NCBI GenBank assembly: GCA_009602725.1
Contig: WELB01000221.1
Coordinates: forward strand, 173,142 to 184,460
Length of the DNA: 11,319 bases
From: Spirogloea muscicola
Lineage: Eukaryota; Streptophyta; Zygnematophyceae; Spirogloeales; Spirogloeaceae
Reading direction: 5' to 3'
The first letter of the stretch is position 1, and every line of letters begins with the position of its first letter. Shown piece by piece: positions 1 through 8,393 of the stretch. Below the pieces are notes generated by a model. The model did no database searches. It worked only from the letters and a program-made list of their open reading frames with translations, and had not been told where the DNA came from. Made by a program: the position numbers and the translations under genes.

Positions 1-27
1 CCCCCCCCTCCCTCCGTCTCCACCCAG
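1..27 (+). other. Likely intron 3' end (polypyrimidine tract and CAG acceptor)
   Basis: Twenty-one of the first 22 bases are C or T apart from one G, and the tract ends in ACCCAG at 22-27, a textbook spliceosomal acceptor. The frame is also open through it (Pro/Ser-rich), so an uninterrupted exon cannot be excluded from this window alone. Confidence 0.5.
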
Positions 28-552
28 AAATTTACCCTAGAGAAATCTCTAGTTGAGAAGGGGGTTGAGCTGAGGTGGTTGACACGCTTGTGGATACAGG
101 GCCTGTCAAGTGAGGGGCCGCTACCGACGGACCCACTCTTCTCGTCTGCGCCGATCCCGCCCTCCCTGTCAATATTCCTCGCAAACCAGCGCGAGGAGAA
201 GGCAGCTGCAGCCGCTGCCGCGCTCGCTACAGTGAGCTACGGCACTGGCTCAGCCTCAGGTGGCCCCCCGCCGCCTTCGTCTGGGCCGCCGCCATCGTAC
301 ATGGCAGGCCCCTATGGCGGCGGCGAGCCGCCGGCGTCATACCGCCAGCCACCGCCGCCGGCCGCAGCCATGCACCCCGCTATGGCCGCTGCCGCCGCTG
401 CCGCGGCTTCATCAGTGGGCGCCCATCTCGGCCACCAGCCTTACCATCACCATGTGCCACTGGCGCCGCCGCCTCCGCCAGAGTACTCAGAGGCGCCGCC
501 GTCGCCGGTGCATCGCCGTGTCCTCACGCTCTTCCCAACCAGCAGCCACTGA
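1..552 (+). CDS. C-terminal part of an Ala/Pro/Gly-rich protein (5' partial)
   Basis: The frame is open from the window edge to a TGA at 550-552. Bases 1-27 are a C/T-rich tract ending in CCCAG, which reads as a 3' splice site, so this last exon probably starts at 28 with a segment beginning KFTLEKSLVEKGVELRW. From about base 190 the product becomes low complexity: a charged REEK, a run of seven alanines, glycine/proline blocks (GGPPPPSSGPPPSY), a second run of eight alanines, a His-rich HQPYHHH, and a run of five prolines before the end. I see no catalytic motif or membrane segment. Such Ala/Pro/Gln/His-rich tails are common in algal RNA-binding and transcription-related proteins, but the diagnostic part lies upstream of the window, so I do not name a family. 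This frame was preferred over an overlapping Arg/Cys-rich one (260-784), which looks like an out-of-frame reading of the same repeats. Confidence 0.55.
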   Translation, partial: PPPPSVSTQKFTLEKSLVEKGVELRWLTRLWIQGLSSEGPLPTDPLFSSAPIPPSLSIFLANQREEKAAAAAAALATVSYGTGSASGGPPPPSSGPPPSYMAGPYGGGEPPASYRQPPPPAAAMHPAMAAAAAAAASSVGAHLGHQPYHHHVPLAPPPPPEYSEAPPSPVHRRVLTLFPTSSH

Positions 553-1275
553 CTGCTGCTGCTGCAGTCGTCGTTTGCCACCTTGCTTTACCGCTGTGCT
601 GCCATTTTGCCTACTTTTGAGGCTACCACCTGGCATGCCTGCGTGCTGCTGTACAGTTCCGCCTCCACCTCGAGTGGTGCATTGCAGCGTACTCGCACAG
701 CCCCCATCTTTCGTATGCACCGTGGGTGGCTTGGCGCCACGTGCCTCTCTCGGTCGACTTAGTCGGATTCTAGTGCAGGAATAGAGTTGAATTTTGAACA
801 CTGGCTTCTTAACTACCACCCTGTTTGCTTCGCCGGAGAACCCATGAATTTTTTAACCGAGGTTTGCACGACTCCATTATTGCTTGGCAGTGCCAGCTAG
901 GCAAGCTTGCAGTGTGCGCGAGAAGGCCCTTGTTGTAGAGCATGCATGTTGGGCTTGCAGGTTAGCGAAGGTCGTCGTTGCAGCTCTGCAGCTCCTAATT
1001 GTGTTAAGCAAGCTGCCTCTATTCATCAACAGAGTCCACAAACAGACTTACTGACTCAACTACGACATGGCCGACTAAAGAGTGGCAAGTCCACTTCACT
1101 GGATATCTGATAGGTAAGGACCATGTTCCTGGGAGCAGTAACCATGTGGAGTAGCACTGCAAGCAGGAAGAAGATAGTGTGTATTAAGTGACGAAGGGCC
1201 TGTGGGGCCAAGTACAAAAGTAAGCACGTGGACAAATAAACATCACCAGCTGCTAAGCTGACCTAGGGGTGTAAC
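553..1275 (+). other. Putative 3' UTR of the first gene, ending near a TGTAA signal
   Basis: No supported gene lies between the TGA at 550-552 and the minus-strand gene at 1704. The first TGTAA pentamer after the stop is at 1270-1274. TGTAA is the usual nuclear polyadenylation signal in many green algae, so a 3' UTR of roughly 720 bases is plausible. The stretch starts with a short CTG run inside a GACTGC...GCAGTC inverted repeat (550-568). Reading frames here are short and lack codon bias. The extent is inferred. Confidence 0.35.
1270..1274 (+). terminator. TGTAA polyadenylation signal candidate
   Basis: This is the first TGTAA downstream of the stop codon at 550-552, in the context GGGGTGTAACAATC. 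The motif is established for green-algal nuclear genes. Assignment to this gene rests only on its position. Confidence 0.3.
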
Positions 1276-1703
1276 AATCACTGTTTCGATATGTGTACTT
1301 GAGGGTCTTACGAGTAGGCAGTCAAGAGGCTATTTACTGACAAAGGTCATAATATATAAAGGAATGTCTCTAGTTTAAAGGATGTCAGATTCATGGACTT
1401 CTCGGCAGATCCTGGGCGCCTGCCTGGCAAGGCGGAACGGCCGGCCTGCAGCGCTCACAAGGTTTGGCTAACCACGCCACTTTGCAGAAACAAGAAGCTC
1501 ATCATCTGCTCGCAGAAGCCCTACTGAAAGTATCGAACAAGGAGGGTACCAGTATGACGGCAACGGCGTTTGGAAGCAGCGCCAGCTACAGTGGCCAGCC
1601 TTCCCGCTGTCAATGTCACGCCAGACTCCAGTGGCGCTGCCGCTGTCAGTGACGCTCCGTCACTACCCATGTGCCGTGGCTGCAGGTGGGTCAGCGGCAG
1701 GCC

Positions 1704-1934
1704 TTACTCGCGAGAGGATGGTCGAGGAGGCCAGCCGGCGTCCGACTGCTGCGGCCGCGTAGGTGGTGGAGGCGGCGGCGGCGTGCCTTTGCGGTAGTTC
1801 TCCTCGAGGCGGCGGGCGAAGACGATGCCCGCGTCGACGACGGTCTGCAGCGGCGGCAGCGCGTAGTTCTGCGCCAGGTATACGCCCACGACGGCGCCCG
1901 TGCAGAACCCCAGCACCGGGCCCAGCAGGCCCAT
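1704..1934 (-). CDS. STMP1: STMP1/DUF4535-family short transmembrane mitochondrial protein
   Basis: A 76-residue protein runs from ATG at 1934 to TAA at 1704-1706. Residues 1-24 hold the family signature: a Gly-rich hydrophobic segment GFCTGAVVGVYLAQNY (9-24), followed by a conserved Pro at 27 and an amphipathic helix ending in RRLEENYRKG (41-50). The AQNY motif next to a glycine-spaced membrane helix is characteristic of animal STMP1 (C7orf73, 47 residues) and plant DUF4535 proteins; the EENYRK ending is typical of the plant side. In mammals STMP1 is an inner-mitochondrial-membrane micropeptide linked to respiratory function. The same location is inferred here. After residue 50 comes a run of seven prolines (52-58) and a polar tail (59-76) not found in the short animal form. 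The gene appears as a single exon. The bases at the stop (GAGTAAGG) resemble a splice donor, so a different C-terminus is possible. No minus-strand TGTAA was found close downstream. Confidence 0.85.
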   Translation of the reverse strand: MGLLGPVLGFCTGAVVGVYLAQNYALPPLQTVVDAGIVFARRLEENYRKGTPPPPPPPTRPQQSDAGWPPRPSSRE

Positions 1935-2320
1935 GTTTGGCCGCCACGACCTTAACGTCCCGGGGACCGCCGGCGTCGTCTCCCCGCCTTCTTGTGGCGC
2001 CGCTCTCTCGGCTTGTACTTAAGCGGCAGCAGCCCCACCACCGCCGGCCGCGCAGGGGCCGCAAGTGAGGGCTGCTGAGTGCAAGAGACCGCGTACTTGG
2101 GAATTTCCTGAGTTGGTTTTTGAGAGGAGAGGCCGCTGAGTGAGACTCCGAATGTCCCGAGCTGGGGGAGGACGAGGGGCGCGGAGAGAGAGAGGCCGTA
2201 GCAGCGGAGGCTGGTGGTTGTGGAGGCCGCAGGAGGGAGGTGGGGGAGGAGGTTGCCTTGTGGGTGTGGTTCAGCCTAGTCAGCTGCAGCTTCTTTACAA
2301 CCTCTCTTAGCACAAATTGA
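1935..2320 (-). promoter_or_regulatory. Putative 5' leader/promoter region of the STMP1-family gene
   Basis: Upstream of the ATG on the minus strand the sequence is GC-rich (about 1935-2070) and then strongly pyrimidine-rich (about 2150-2260, purine-rich as printed). This resembles a CT-rich 5' UTR/core promoter. A 216-codon minus-strand frame crosses it, but its Ser/Pro/Arg composition simply follows the CT-rich repeats. No TATA box is evident. This is an inference from composition only. Confidence 0.3.
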
Positions 2321-2369
2321 AACTAAGCTCTTCCCCTGGCCCCGTCTCGTGCTTTGTTCATTCTTGTTT

Positions 2370-2406
2370 GGGCTGGCTTTTCCCAGCCCCAATCCTCAAT
2401 GGGCGA
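2370..2406 (+). repeat. Dispersed repeat copy A with hairpin
   Basis: This 37-base unit matches 2678-2714 at 35 positions. It begins with a perfect 7-bp stem (GGGCTGG 2370-2376 pairing with CCAGCCC 2383-2389) around a six-base pyrimidine-rich loop, followed by ATCCTCAATGGGCGA. Similarity continues weakly: GTGCACGAGACGT at 2475-2487 matches GTGCATGAGACGT at 2767-2779. Function is unknown. Confidence 0.7.
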
Positions 2407-2677
2407 TCCCTTCTCTCTTTCAGCGCATTCGTTGGATTGTGTCACGTTGATGATAGCTGATGACCGCACATGCCGTGCACGAGACGTCGGTGAATTGGTG
2501 GACGCCCCGGGATGAGGCGACCCCTCGCGGCCAGCCAAGCGACCAGCCAACCAGGCTTTCCGCCGGCGAGCTACTCAGACTTGCATCTCCTGACTAGAGA
2601 TTATTGAGCGTTTCCTGGCTGATGTCTTAGTCCTAGTCCTTCGCACTCCGGCTCCTTCAGACCTTGTCCATTTCTTT

Positions 2678-2714
2678 GGGCTGGCCTTTCCCAGCCCCTA
2701 TCCTCAATGGGCGA
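2678..2714 (+). repeat. Dispersed repeat copy B with hairpin
   Basis: This is the second copy of the unit at 2370-2406, 308 bases downstream. The 7-bp stem (2678-2684 with 2691-2697) is unchanged. One of the two differences falls in the loop and the other just after the stem. Its downstream part, ATGGGCGAGCACTTTCTTC (2707-2725), recurs exactly at 2922-2940. Confidence 0.7.
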
Positions 2715-2921
2715 GCACTTTCTTCATTTCTTCACCAGGCAAGTGTCCTCTCCATTCGAGCTAGCAGTGCATGAGACGTACCACACTGCCTGCAGCCCCT
2801 GACGTTCTGAGCGCTATTGCTCTCGCGCAACACCTGCCTTTCATGGTTCTTTGATAAGTGTGATACACAAAAGTATTTGGTGTCAGCCAGGCTCATTATG
2901 TCATTTTTTATCCTTGTCTTT

Positions 2922-2940
2922 ATGGGCGAGCACTTTCTTC
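2922..2940 (+). repeat. Partial repeat copy C
   Basis: Nineteen bases are identical to 2707-2725 of copy B. The preceding TTATCCTTGTCTT is a degenerate version of the bases before the motif in copies A and B, and the hairpin part is missing. It appears to be a truncated or decayed member of the same family. Confidence 0.6.
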
Positions 2941-3930
2941 TTGCAGGTGCATTCCCAGGCTTGGAGGGGCAATAGATGTCCCACAAGAAAGTTGTTGGAG
3001 ACCCTAAGAATGACGTAATAGTGGGGGGCAACACCCAGTACCCACTACTGCAGGTTTGGTGCAAGACGCGTCCTTGTCCACGAGCTGCACCTTTAGCCCA
3101 AGGACAGGGCACATGCTTGGCATTTGGGACCATAGGTGTATATGATATGTGAAGGCTCAATAGTCAAAAGCTGCATGAAATGCGTTACTTTACTGGCGGA
3201 ATGAGAGCCAAGGTGACATTGCTACCTGATCCAAGTGGAGTTGCTCGAGAAAATGTCAATGACACCAGCTCTACATTCCCATGAACAGCGACTTGTTTGC
3301 TTAGACCTGCACTCTGGCAGATAGGAGACCGTACATGCAAGACGACCGCACATGATATTTACATGATAGCAATGCTGGTCACTGAGCGATGACAGCTACA
3401 CGAGTTGCTCCGTTAGTCCACATTCAGTTCAAACATCCCCAATCTTGAAGTTGTTCCAAAGCACAATGCCACCAGTCTTTTCTTTTTGGCTTTACTGGGA
3501 GTAACCCAAGACATCCCCTCCACATCAGCTTTGACCACGGAATACAGAAAGGTTCTCAAGCCATGAGGAGCGACTCATAGTAGACTATATTGGACCTGTA
3601 TCATCACACCTCGTGTCAATGTACAGCACACCTGACTGATCTATAATGGGCAGTAATGACCTGTCAAGTGATAAAAATTTTTACAAGCAGTGACCTACTC
3701 GAGCTCCTAGTAACACAAAGGTTTGTAACAGGTACATATTCATGCAGCAAATTGCGAAGATGAGCATTGCCTACAGACACGTAATATTGGTGATCAGCAG
3801 AGATTCTTCACACGTTCCAGACGTTTTGAGCACACTTGTGGAGCAAGTGTTATTCTGATCAACATCGATCGAGTAAGAGCTGTTTGCTGTGATCAAGATA
3901 TTCCAATCACTGCCAAAAGTTGCTTAATAA

Positions 3931-4521
3931 GACAATGCTGAGATTGCCGGTAGAGACTTTACACTAGGTCAAGCACTTCGCGACGCTGCCCCAAGGCTCG
4001 ACACAAGTGGTTGGCCGACAAGCAGCAGCTGGCAGCCACCAACAGTGCTCCCTTGTCCGCCAGATCAAGCGAAATTTGCATCCTGCAGCAGGTACTTTCA
4101 GGTAGGCGTGCAAACAGCCACCGCAACAATGGGCCTGGGGTGGCAGAGCCACGGATGCACACTACTCGTACTTCTGACTATCACACGAAGAATCTACTCT
4201 GCTTCCATTTCGCTAAATGTCATGAACGAAAGTGGCTCTTCTACAGCCGAAAAGTGTGGTGTTCTCGGCGTTGGTCGGACTGAGGGGTCCGGCCATGGCC
4301 CACTACTTGTAGCGTTTCTCCTGCCACCCCTATGTCCGAACCCAGACCAGGATGTTCTGATCCCAACTGTGTGTATAGGGATCAGCACACTACAAAAAGC
4401 GCTTTACCAAATGCTTTCCCTTTCGATTGGATTGTGTTCACTCATTTTGCGCTGGCTTTTCACAACCCCCGCCCCCGTTGGAAGAGCTTACTTCTCCTCA
4501 CTCGGTGGGATGATGACCTGA
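3931..4521 (+). other. Unresolved open region, coding strand uncertain
   Basis: One plus-strand frame is free of stops for 196 codons from just after the TAA at 3928-3930 to the TGA at 4519-4521, which is longer than expected by chance at this base composition. Its first ATG is at 4129, and the C-terminal half has hydrophobic stretches. Within 3960-4100, however, third-position G/C is higher in two rival readings: another plus frame that ends at a good splice donor (TTTCAG|GTAGGC near 4100), and a minus frame opening with MQISLDLADKGALL and stopping at 3959-3961. I recognise no family in any of them and cannot choose. It may be an exon of an unknown gene, or a decayed one. Confidence 0.2.
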
Positions 4522-4559
4522 GAGGCAACTTTGACGAGCAGCTACAGCGCTCAGGGGTT

Positions 4560-4800
4560 ACGGGTGAGGCCAGGCCGCGGCTCTATGCATGCATGGCGCG
4601 GGAAGCCGTTGTGATCAGCTGCACCCTCTGCGCCCCGGGCGCACCAGATTCCGCCCTGCTGCGCCTTCGGCTGTGCCTCCCGCCAACAGGCGCTCGCTTT
4701 GCCCGATAGGTCGTCTGCTCGGCTGAGGTGTGGGGCGCCGCCCAAGTGCACCCCCTCCCCGCCCTCGCTCTCTCTCGCTCTCTCTCTCTTCCTCTCTCTG
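4560..4800 (+). promoter_or_regulatory. GC-rich block and CT microsatellite, promoter/leader-like
   Basis: Bases 4560-4760 are sharply GC-richer than their flanks, and 4761-4800 is an almost pure CT tract (CTCTCT repeats broken by single C, G or TT). The pattern of a GC-rich block followed by a pyrimidine-rich leader resembles the reverse-strand pattern upstream of the STMP1-family gene, and it lies a few hundred bases upstream of the candidate gene at 5021-6236. A short ATG frame of 33 codons starts at 4811. The promoter role is inferred from composition alone. Confidence 0.25.
4761..4800 (+). repeat. CT-rich microsatellite
   Basis: About 40 bases of CTCTCT-type repeats with few interruptions. 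Adjacent pyrimidines continue upstream from about 4750. Confidence 0.75.
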
Positions 4801-5020
4801 CAACCTTCAGATGCCAACGACCTCTCTTGGAATGCCTTCACAGCCTCCCTACCTGTCAACGCAGGTCAATAGCAAGCTCTACTTACTGACCTATCAGTAC
4901 TCCCGTCGTTGAACAGACCCTTTACGCAATCTATGAAGCATGGCTATCGGAGTGCCAGAATGTGATGGCTCAGGTGGTGAAGCGATAGATTATACTGACA
5001 CTTGTAGTCCTCTGGAGAAC

Positions 5021-5064
5021 ATGGACTTCTTGACGCTCGTTTTCCTGCGCTTGGAAGCCAGAGA
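5021..5064 (+). CDS. Candidate short first coding exon, unknown protein
   Basis: An ATG in good context (GAGAACATGG) opens MDFLTLVFLRLEAR with mostly G/C third bases, then meets a consensus splice donor GTAAGT at 5065. The exon ends in phase 2. An acceptor CTGGCAG at 5716-5722 would join it in frame to the codon-biased exon at 5723, giving a 658-base intron. The frame also continues upstream of the ATG to an acceptor-like TTGTAG near 5012, so this may instead be an internal exon. The model rests on splice signals and frame only. Confidence 0.22.
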
Positions 5065-5597
5065 GTAAGTCCTCAAAGGGCGCTTGCAAGCCAGAAAGAG
5101 TGCCGTCGATCTGTGTCTGCCTGCACTACTGCTACTTAGCAATACCTCCATTTTCATGCAGCTAGCTAGTGCAAGTTTGCAGACTTGCTTTTAGCATGTG
5201 CAGAACAAGGTTGTAATAGCCATCCAAGCAAGGGCTTCAAGCTGGACTTTGCATGCATGACACTTCTATAACAGCAAGAGCAGCAGTCAATTCAGACAGC
5301 TCTTTTGACTAGCTTCAACCAAGGGAATCCTCATATCAAATGAATACAATGAAGGCTTCAATGATGCATTACCTGCTGCATATGCGACTTAAGGTTGGCC
5401 TCGTGCTGCTGTGCGAGCCAAACGTGGAGGACAGCTGCCAGCCAAGATGTTCTGTGGAAGTCGCTCTGCTTGGCACTGTGGCCATCTGCAAGGACCGCTG
5501 GATGCGAGACTTTAATTAGTACATTAGGTATGCTTACTGCCATGAAGCATATGATAAGCAAGCATTGAGTCTGAAAGTGAGCTTTGAGTGTTTGTAG
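5065..5597 (+). other. Probable intron or spacer
   Basis: The stretch starts with the GTAAGT donor and has stops in all plus frames. I see no convincing codon bias or RNA gene. An 83-codon minus-strand frame (5358-5609) lacks support. If the two candidate exons belong together, this is intronic. Confidence 0.3.
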
Positions 5598-6236
5598 CTG
5601 ACGGTACAATCGTCATGTCTATGCTACCCAGGTGGCTATCAGCACTTTTTGGGTCGAAGGAAAGGTATAGAAAGGCTGCAGGGACGCAACATCGCCCAGG
5701 TCGGAGGCATTGCCCCTGGCAGTGGCCCTTCCCTGCCATTGACAGTGCAAGACCTGTCCTGCATCCTCGACCTGCAGTTCCAGCAGGAGCAAATGAAGCA
5801 CCAGATAGCTGGCGTCCTGGAGGTGCAGCTGGCGAAACGAGGCGGCATGACAGTGCTGATGCTGGTCGGCGAGCGGCTGGCGAGCGACTGGAGCCCGCAG
5901 TTACCGGGTCAACTCTCACAATCTTCCGCTTCCGCGGAGCTTGACCTTGTCCGGAAATACGACGGCGCCATGCTTCGCATCTGCTCGCATGTGACCACTC
6001 ACTCCGAGAGAGTCGACAAAACTCTCAATATTGTCTTTGTCCACGAAGCGCCTGAGGTCTTCCAAGACCTTGGCGATCACTTCACCAACATTGTAGTACA
6101 CCTCACTTGCCACAAGAGCTCAAATAATTGGTCAGCCAAGGGATACTTGCTCCTCAAGACCATAGGGCCCACGTGTAGTGCATTCAGACACGCAGAAGAG
6201 GCACTCTTTTACTTCAATCACTTGCAGTGGTCGTGA
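5598..6236 (+). CDS. Probable terminal coding exon of an unrecognised protein
   Basis: The frame is open from just after TAG (5595-5597) to TGA at 6234-6236, about 212 codons. The best part is 5723-5905, where codons such as CTG, CTC, CAG, GTG and GGC dominate and the opposite-strand frames read as Cys/Arg/Trp-rich nonsense. It encodes a helical, Leu/Gln-rich stretch including LDLQFQQEQMKHQIAGVLEV, then GGMTVLMLVGERLASDW. Likely 5' boundaries are acceptors ending at 5722 or 5745. The last 110 codons have weaker bias, so the true exon may end at a donor near 5904 (CCGG|GTCAAC). There is no signal peptide, no obvious catalytic motif and no Cys cluster. The GM...LV stretch faintly recalls the last helix of RWD domains, but too weakly to name. 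The first downstream TGTAA is at 6883-6887, compatible with a 3' UTR of about 650 bases. Confidence 0.42.
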   Translation: MTVQSSCLCYPGGYQHFLGRRKGIERLQGRNIAQVGGIAPGSGPSLPLTVQDLSCILDLQFQQEQMKHQIAGVLEVQLAKRGGMTVLMLVGERLASDWSPQLPGQLSQSSASAELDLVRKYDGAMLRICSHVTTHSERVDKTLNIVFVHEAPEVFQDLGDHFTNIVVHLTCHKSSNNWSAKGYLLLKTIGPTCSAFRHAEEALFYFNHLQWS

Positions 6237-7925
6237 GCAAGGACACAACTTCAAAGACATTGTACACAAGGATCCTTGTTATTGCTGAACAATGCATCTT
6301 CACATCCTTTGGAGCAGCCGTGCTTGTTACACAAGTTGCTGGAGATTGGCTCCAAAGTCCTGCTCAAATCTGCCAAAGTGCTTAGTCTTGGTGCTGCCTG
6401 GGTGCTGCCTTGGTACGCGGCTGTGCTTACTTGGCAGGTCCATGTGCTCCTTGCCACAGTTCTCAGTCACAACGTCAGTAGCTGCTGTCGCTTATGAATT
6501 GCTTACACGCATTGCTATTCTGACGTTCTGGGCGAGCACTGGAGAAGCATTCATTGCTCCGTCACTTTCTTCTTGTTGACTACTAGCCACGGTTTGTACC
6601 CCCATGTGCCAAAGGCTCGGGTTCTGGCAGCTGCTACCTACCCTCTCCCTTCATAAGCTTATTGACTCGAGTAATACCGCAGCAGCAACTCCGGAGGTAC
6701 GCTCGGAGGTCCACCTTCCAAGAATACCATGCTTTATCTGATGCTGAGTTTATTTGCACAACAAGCTTATTTGAGAATTATGTGATTAAGATCAAAACAG
6801 TCCGGAGGCTAGCAACTTTTCACTTCCACTTTTCACGTTTCACTTGAGAAGCGAACAGGACCTAGCCGTTTACAAGTGTCCATGTAAAGAATTGCACAGT
6901 GGCCATTTTGTCTGGCATTCCGGGATGTTAGTGACCAATGCACCCTTCGCAAAGCATCCTCTGTTGCAGAGTTGGGCTAAATAGAAATTCTGACGCCAAT
7001 TCGTAAGGCAACTGCAGCAACAGTTGTGCAAGCTACTTGTTGACCCCATGTGTCTTTCAGATTGTTGACATCCCGGAGCCAATATACAGAGCTCAATGCT
7101 ATGTGACTGAATCCACTGCACGCCACAGCCAGTCATTGCCTTAACTTGCTCCACACGTCCTTGCTGCATGACATACTTCATTTCCGTCACACGATTTTCA
7201 AGTGAACGTCTCCTCAGAAGCTTTCAACAGCCACCATGATCGCCATATTCATGCGCAACCAATAACTTTTGCACTTACTGGTCATAGTAAATCGTTGGTG
7301 ACCACCAATGGGCATTTGGTCCACGGCTGGCCAAGAGATTGCATCCAGAGGGAGTGTAAACTGTGCCAAAGCCATTCACGTCATGGTTGCAACCAGTGGC
7401 GTAGATTTTCCTGTTGGCCAGACACCATTCGTCTCCCAACGTTACCAGTCTCTTATTTCACTTAATGTCACTATAGGCGTTCATGAGTAGTAGCCAAGTA
7501 AAGGCTGGACTAGCGCGACTCAGGCGTATTGATTTCCCAGGTGCCTCTGTTGCAGGATATACAGTAGTCCACCCAGTAGGTCTTCACCATATACGATCAC
7601 CTAATTGTCTCGGAAGATGTTGTGCCCACATATCGGCAGCTGGTGTTGCTTCATCGCTGACTACGTTCAGGATGCAGCAGCAATTGAGTACTTTGCAGTG
7701 AAGGTAATACATCTGGTGCGGATCTGCTGACACACTCCACAATTTTTCAACATAGCAAGATCAGGTGACGTGCAATGCAAACGCTAAATATGCAACCATG
7801 GGAGTGCACGGTCTTGCTTGTGTCTAACGAAAGGCCAATCGATCGGAGCAGTCGGTGCCGCTTGACTAGCATGCAATCAAGGCACTGTCTAGCAGAATGG
7901 TGAGCCAAGAGCTACGTGGAATCAT
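6237..7925. other. No supported gene; putative 3' UTR then spacer
   Basis: After the TGA at 6234-6236 the plus strand is AT-richer, and frames are under about 110 codons on either strand without codon bias. A plus-strand TGTAA at 6883-6887 could end the upstream transcript, and a second TGTAA occurs at 7356-7360. A minus-strand TGTAA (TTACA at 6870-6874) lies beside the first, as would fit converging transcript ends, but no nearby minus-strand gene supports this. I see no tRNA or other structured RNA. Confidence 0.35.
6883..6887 (+). terminator. TGTAA polyadenylation signal candidate
   Basis: This is the first TGTAA after the stop codon at 6234-6236. Assignment is by position only. Confidence 0.25.
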
Positions 7926-7985
7926 CAACAAGGGTATGTAGGTGCATGGGGTCTACAACAAAGGTATGTAGGTGCATGGGGTCTA
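7926..7985 (+). repeat. 30-base tandem duplication (two copies)
   Basis: Bases 7926-7955 and 7956-7985 are adjacent copies differing at one position (G at 7932, A at 7962). The unit ends in GTGCATGGGGTCTA. It lies in non-coding sequence and looks like a recent slippage or repair duplication. Confidence 0.9.
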
Positions 7986-8317
7986 ATTCTATGAAATTGG
8001 TCATTGCATATCAACATTGTCGCCAGGATGCTGGTCTATCAACCTGCGATCTATACTAGTCATGATCGTAGACAAACCTCTCACTTCTTAAGTAGTGATG
8101 CATACTACTGCAAGAGAACCAACGATAGTGCCGAAAATCTTGCCGAGGTGCTCCTTTTGCTGAGTTGGACGACCTCAATCAAGACGAGCAGCAGGCTTGC
8201 CCCCATTGGGAGAGCCATTTCTTCTTATTAGAGTCAGGTAGTGTTTGGTGAAAGTAAGGAGGCGCACGCACGCCACGACTGATCCCGTCAAGCATCTCGG
8301 ATTGGCGCTAACCATGA

Positions 8318-8393
8318 CAGGAATGATAAGAATGAGGAATGATTGAATGGTGAAGAATAAAAGAACGAAAGAATAAAAGAGGAAGAAAAGCAA
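8318..8393 (+). repeat. Purine-rich low-complexity tract
   Basis: About 75 bases are dominated by A and G with imperfect GAATGA and AAGAATAAAAGA repeats. It contains no gene and could be transcript-end sequence or simple-sequence drift. Confidence 0.55.

Larger units (their letters stand above)
2321..3930. other. Intergenic region, mostly non-coding, with degenerate repeats
   Basis: I find no convincing gene here. The stretch contains the hairpin-bearing repeats annotated separately. The longest frame is a minus-strand run of about 142 codons (2732-3160) with no ATG at its head and no codon bias, so I do not call it. A 58-codon plus-strand ATG frame (2976-3152) is mentioned as a weak observation. 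From about 3290 to 3930 the sequence is AT-richer with stops in all frames. Confidence 0.5.

Noticed and set aside
110-189. A possible 80-base intron in the first gene (GTGAGG to AACCAG)
   Set aside because: Removing it would shift the downstream reading out of the Ala/Pro/Gly-rich frame, and the region is open without it.
260-784. A 174-codon plus-strand frame rich in Arg, Cys and Pro
   Set aside because: It is an out-of-frame reading of GC-rich Ala/Pro codons in the first gene, continuing by chance into its 3' UTR.
1663-2313. A 216-codon minus-strand frame
   Set aside because: Its Ser/Pro/Arg composition comes from CT-rich leader sequence, and it overlaps the well-supported STMP1-family gene in another frame.
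3150-3152. TGA as a recoded (selenocysteine or readthrough) codon
   Set aside because: No downstream selenocysteine insertion element or known selenoprotein context is visible, and the frame also has TAG at 2973-2975, so chance or decay is simpler.
2732-3160. A 142-codon minus-strand frame
   Set aside because: There is no ATG at its head, no codon bias and no recognisable motif, and it spans the degenerate repeats.
6020-6275. Loosely similar ATTGT...CAC motifs suggesting tandem repeats
   Set aside because: Spacing is irregular (about 62 and 170 bases) and identity outside a few bases is not above what chance would give.
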